A stretch of 64,000 bases of DNA from an uncultured Bacteroidales bacterium (GTDB lineage: Bacteria > Bacteroidota > Bacteroidia > Bacteroidales > UBA932): positions 3,209 through 67,208 of the forward strand of contig CAKUXR010000018.1 of NCBI GenBank assembly GCA_934700615.1, given 5' to 3'. The translations under genes were made by a program, and so were the position numbers. A model generated the notes under the pieces. The model saw only the letters and a program-made list of their open reading frames with translations. It did no database searches and was not told the DNA's origin. Shown here piece after piece: positions 61,533-64,000 of the stretch; within the stretch, counting starts at the first letter, position 1, and each line of letters begins with the position of its first letter.

Positions 61533-63752
61533 GTGAATATGAAAAAGAATATTTTAAATAGCATATTGTCAGGAGCCGCATTGCTGGCTCTTGCGGCTGG
61601 CATCCAGTCCTGCGGAGCCGATGAAGGAGATCCGGTGAAGATTTCCGAATTCGGTGCACCTAAAACAGAATTCCAGATCGGTTGGCAGATGGACACCGTC
61701 AAGATCGAAGTCTTCTCCAATGAAGATTTCACAGTCGATTTCGTCGATGAAGTGGATTGGGCTGAACTTGACACCGACGGCAGAGGCCACACGCTGTCAG
61801 GAGACTCCAAATTCAATGTGATTTGCAGTACCAATGAGGGCTTCCCGAGAATGGCGTCGCTTCTCATTGCAACTGCTGACCGCAGCGATACCCTGCGTAT
61901 CAAGCAGAAAGGTTACAAGACACCTTCCATCAAGCTCTCAAACCAGAACCTTGCGATCATGGGAGACGAGGCGCAGATTACTACTCCTGTCCAGACCAAT
62001 CTCCTGATTGAAGACATGACCACTGACATTGAATATACCGGTGGCGGCGAGGGCTGGATCTCGGATCTGAGCATCATGAACGGCCTCCTTATCATGAAGG
62101 TCGCAGCGAACCCTCAGGAGAAGGAACTCAGAAGGGCCAATGTCATCCTGAGTTTTGTGGACGGCTGGAGGAAGAAGACATCAGTCAAACTGATGCTTAC
62201 CCAGGCCAATGCCAACAATGAGTTCGGAACCGAGATTCCGTTCGACGGTGTCAGGGACTTCCTCGGAAAGATCACCAAGGACATATATATAGAAGGTGTA
62301 GTCATCAGTGACAAAGAAAACGGCAATGTCGGAGAAAACATGAGGACCACCGAAACCGGCATTGACAGAAATGGAGTGAAAACATCGGTCTATATCCAGA
62401 GCCTCGACGGAAATTACGGATACATGCTCAAGCTTGCTACCCCGGACGATAATATCTTCGAGCGCTACAGCAAAGTGAAACTCCTTCTCAGAGATGCCTA
62501 CGTTGAGATGGGTCTCAACCCTACAAGGTATGTCATCAAGGATGTCCGTTCAAGCATGGTGCTTTCAGCTCAGGCAGGAAAGGCTTCAGACCTTCCGGTA
62601 AAAGAGAGATACATCTCCGAACTCAAAGATGATGACGTATATACATATGTTACGCTCAAGGATTGTGAATTCCCGATCAGGAAGGGTCCTTTCACTCCTA
62701 TCAATGAGGGTTACGGCGAGGCATTCGACACCTGGAGAATTACCAAATATCCGCTTCTTGTAAGAGACATTGAAGGAAACAGCATCTATACATATACCAA
62801 CCTCTCATGCCCTTACAGAAGAGACGGCAAGATGCTCCCTTACGGATCAGGCAAACTTTCAGGCGTTATCGTCTGGGAATGCTATGACCAGTTCGAATTC
62901 ACCGGCGAGCCTAACTCAGGAGATATCGGACGTTACCAGATAAGACACCAGTCCCGTTCTGACATTGACTTCAACGAGAAAGTTGAAGACGGATTCTCAG
63001 GATTCGTGACCGAATACCAGTATGCAAACCTTCAGGAGCGCTACTTCTATCCTACCTACGGTACCAACGGCTATCTTACCCATTCAGTAGAGCCGAAGGA
63101 GGGTGAAGCGGCAGTTGCAGGTCTAGCGGAGATGGACTACTCTTATCTCGGACCTGTCGGCCGTGACAACTACGGAAACAAGAACGGTAACGGAGTTATC
63201 CTTCCTGACGGTTCTAAACTTTCAGTCAGCCCTAAGACCAACTGGCCGAACTATCCTAACACCAGCGACGGCAATAAAGGAAAGGGTATGGTCAGTGCGG
63301 AAGACAACTCGGCTATTGCCCGTTATGCGGACTGGTGGAATACCAGAACCGACAGGGGAGAGGCCTGGTTGCTCAAGGTTTCCACGAAGGATATTACAAC
63401 CAACCATCTTTCAATGCAGTTGAGCATGATCAACTACCATGTCGGTGCTCCAAGGTACTACACTGTGGACTGGTCAGAGCACGGAGACAACACCAATGAC
63501 AATTGGAACCACATCGCCGAGTTCACCATGCCGGATATCGTGCAGTGGGGTGCGACAAGATGGTGGCAGATTCCTGGATTCAAGACTCTTGATATTCCGC
63601 TGCCATTGGAACTTCTCGGTAGAGAGAACCTGTGGATCAGAATCGGAGCCGCAAGAAATGTAGCCGGATCAACCACCGGTTATGACGATGCTCCTGTAGG
63701 CAAGGGCAAAGAAGTTGCCATCAGCTACCTTGCTATCAGATACAACAAGTAA
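61533..63752 (+). CDS. BACON/DUF5689 surface lipoprotein (B3)
   Basis: A 739-residue lipoprotein (GIQSC near residue 25, then GADEGD). BACON-like domains (about 35-225), a DUF5689-like domain (about 230-475, IEGVVISDKENGN, DDDVYTYVTLKDCEF, LPYGSGKLSGVIV, RYQIRHQ) and a C-terminal beta-sandwich with STKDITTNHLSMQLSMIN. It is the counterpart of the 46381 protein. It is the last gene of locus B and is followed by a hairpin terminator. ATG 61539 is an alternative start. Confidence 0.82.
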   Translation: MNMKKNILNSILSGAALLALAAGIQSCGADEGDPVKISEFGAPKTEFQIGWQMDTVKIEVFSNEDFTVDFVDEVDWAELDTDGRGHTLSGDSKFNVICSTNEGFPRMASLLIATADRSDTLRIKQKGYKTPSIKLSNQNLAIMGDEAQITTPVQTNLLIEDMTTDIEYTGGGEGWISDLSIMNGLLIMKVAANPQEKELRRANVILSFVDGWRKKTSVKLMLTQANANNEFGTEIPFDGVRDFLGKITKDIYIEGVVISDKENGNVGENMRTTETGIDRNGVKTSVYIQSLDGNYGYMLKLATPDDNIFERYSKVKLLLRDAYVEMGLNPTRYVIKDVRSSMVLSAQAGKASDLPVKERYISELKDDDVYTYVTLKDCEFPIRKGPFTPINEGYGEAFDTWRITKYPLLVRDIEGNSIYTYTNLSCPYRRDGKMLPYGSGKLSGVIVWECYDQFEFTGEPNSGDIGRYQIRHQSRSDIDFNEKVEDGFSGFVTEYQYANLQERYFYPTYGTNGYLTHSVEPKEGEAAVAGLAEMDYSYLGPVGRDNYGNKNGNGVILPDGSKLSVSPKTNWPNYPNTSDGNKGKGMVSAEDNSAIARYADWWNTRTDRGEAWLLKVSTKDITTNHLSMQLSMINYHVGAPRYYTVDWSEHGDNTNDNWNHIAEFTMPDIVQWGATRWWQIPGFKTLDIPLPLELLGRENLWIRIGAARNVAGSTTGYDDAPVGKGKEVAISYLAIRYNK

Positions 63753-63785
63753 CATATACTACTAGTTTATTATATATGGTGCGTG

Positions 63786-63819
63786 AGCCGCAGTTAGGAC
63801 GTTTTGTCCAACTGCGGCT
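63786..63819 (+). terminator. Terminator-like hairpin after locus B
   Basis: AGCCGCAGTT and GGAC pair with GTCC and AACTGCGGCT with one bulged base. It lies 33 bases after the last locus-B stop. It is strong in stem but has only a weak T-run. Confidence 0.7.
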
Positions 63820-63824
63820 TATGC

Positions 63825-63832
63825 TATATTTG
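63825..63832 (+). promoter_or_regulatory. -7 box near right window edge
   Basis: TATATTTG matches TAnnTTTG. It lies directly behind the hairpin and could drive a gene to the right of the window or the short frame at 63855. Confidence 0.4.
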
Positions 63833-63854
63833 TAAATTATTGTCTATCAATGCC

Positions 63855-63962
63855 ATGAAACGTATTACCGCAATTCTTTGCGTCCTTCGTCCGCATAAAG
63901 CCTGCCGCCGGAAAAATAATTTTCAATGCCGCAAGTCAATGACAGTGAGGGGTGTAAAATGA
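63855..63962 (+). CDS. Possible 35-codon leader peptide or spurious ORF
   Basis: An ATG 23 bases behind the -7 box opens a frame of 35 codons ending in TGA at 63960-63962. The peptide is basic and Cys-rich, without similarity I recognise. It may be a leader peptide or chance. The right end of the window gives no larger gene to judge by. Confidence 0.2.
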   Translation: MKRITAILCVLRPHKACRRKNNFQCRKSMTVRGVK

Positions 63963-64000
63963 TGCAGGAGGAGTGCGATATTAAGAAAATGTGAAAAAAA

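Larger units (their letters stand above)
512..63941. repeat. Highly iterated 7-mer GTCAATG/CATTGAC dispersed through the window
   Basis: Reading the plus strand by eye I count about 120 copies: about 62 as GTCAATG and 58 as CATTGAC, the first at 512-518 and the last at 63935-63941. Roughly 8 are expected in 64 kb counting both strands. The single-base variant CATTGAT was noticed only about ten times. Copies occur in plus- and minus-strand genes, in several codon phases and between genes. Overlapping doubles (CATTGACATTGAC) are at 35928, 36534 and 39032, and GTCAATGTCAATG-type doubles at 4708 and 48277. dnaN and rpoD have none. Counts are manual and may be off by a few. Confidence 0.85.

Noticed and set aside
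31251..63752. Standard polysaccharide utilisation locus for a plant or host glycan
   Set aside because: SusC/SusD and regulators are present, but I found no glycoside hydrolase, polysaccharide lyase, carbohydrate esterase or sulfatase in either locus.
512..63941. GTCAATG as a Chi- or KOPS-type polarised recombination or segregation signal
   Set aside because: Copies are evenly split between strands (about 62 to 58) and show no strand switch in the window. Such signals are normally strongly oriented and much rarer.
512..63941. CATTGAC as -35 promoter boxes (TTGAC)
   Set aside because: Bacteroidetes primary sigma factors use TTTG/TAnnTTTG, and most copies lie deep inside genes on either strand.

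Overview
The window reads as a chromosomal segment of a Bacteroidales bacterium, probably gut-associated. The evidence is the SusC/SusD pairs, BACON and DUF5689 lipoproteins, the short Bacteroidetes-type primary sigma factor, and promoters with the Bacteroidetes -7 box TAnnTTTG in front of many genes. Genus and family cannot be fixed from sequence alone. I see no rRNA, CRISPR array, prophage, transposase or integrase.

Left part (1-31160), mostly housekeeping. In order: a partial M64 metallopeptidase; a large SNF2-family ATPase; cytidine deaminase; MnmA with an unusually long insertion; a small membrane protein; an orphan ABC-type solute-binding lipoprotein; tRNA-Thr(CGT) followed by two look-alike hairpins; a leftward dnaN operon (clamp, DEDD exonuclease, unknown protein, HI0933-type flavoprotein); an HtrA protease with the primary sigma factor; argS; a YgiQ-type radical SAM protein; a small conserved protein; a ClC channel; Tex; an EamA transporter; and a leftward operon of tricorn protease, polyprenol-phosphate glycosyltransferase and dihydroorotase. 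Two 94%-identical 160-bp palindromic elements lie at 7450 and 20477.

Right part (31251-63752) is accessory. It holds two paralogous loci, each headed by a divergent membrane-anchored regulator. The regulators have a two-component-type beta-propeller sensor, a Y_Y_Y domain, one membrane helix and an AraC-type DNA-binding domain, but no kinase or receiver. Locus A has two tandem endonuclease/exonuclease/phosphatase (EEP) proteins, a surface lipoprotein, SusC, SusD and two BACON/DUF5689 lipoproteins. Locus B has the same parts in another order. Neither contains a glycoside hydrolase, polysaccharide lyase or sulfatase. I infer import of a phosphodiester-containing substrate, for example extracellular nucleic acid, not an ordinary glycan. 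All three main promoters share TACAAAT and (T/G)ACAAAA boxes that are candidate sites for the two regulators.

The most striking signal is not a gene. The 7-mer GTCAATG (reverse complement CATTGAC) occurs about 120 times by manual scan, where about 8 are expected by chance. It is evenly split between strands, present in housekeeping and accessory genes, found in several reading phases (Ile-Asp, Leu-Thr, Val-Asn, Ser-Met) and also between genes, sometimes as overlapping doubles and once as an inverted pair forming a stem. This is the behaviour of a highly iterated genomic word such as a DNA-uptake sequence, a methylation site or a nucleoid-protein site.
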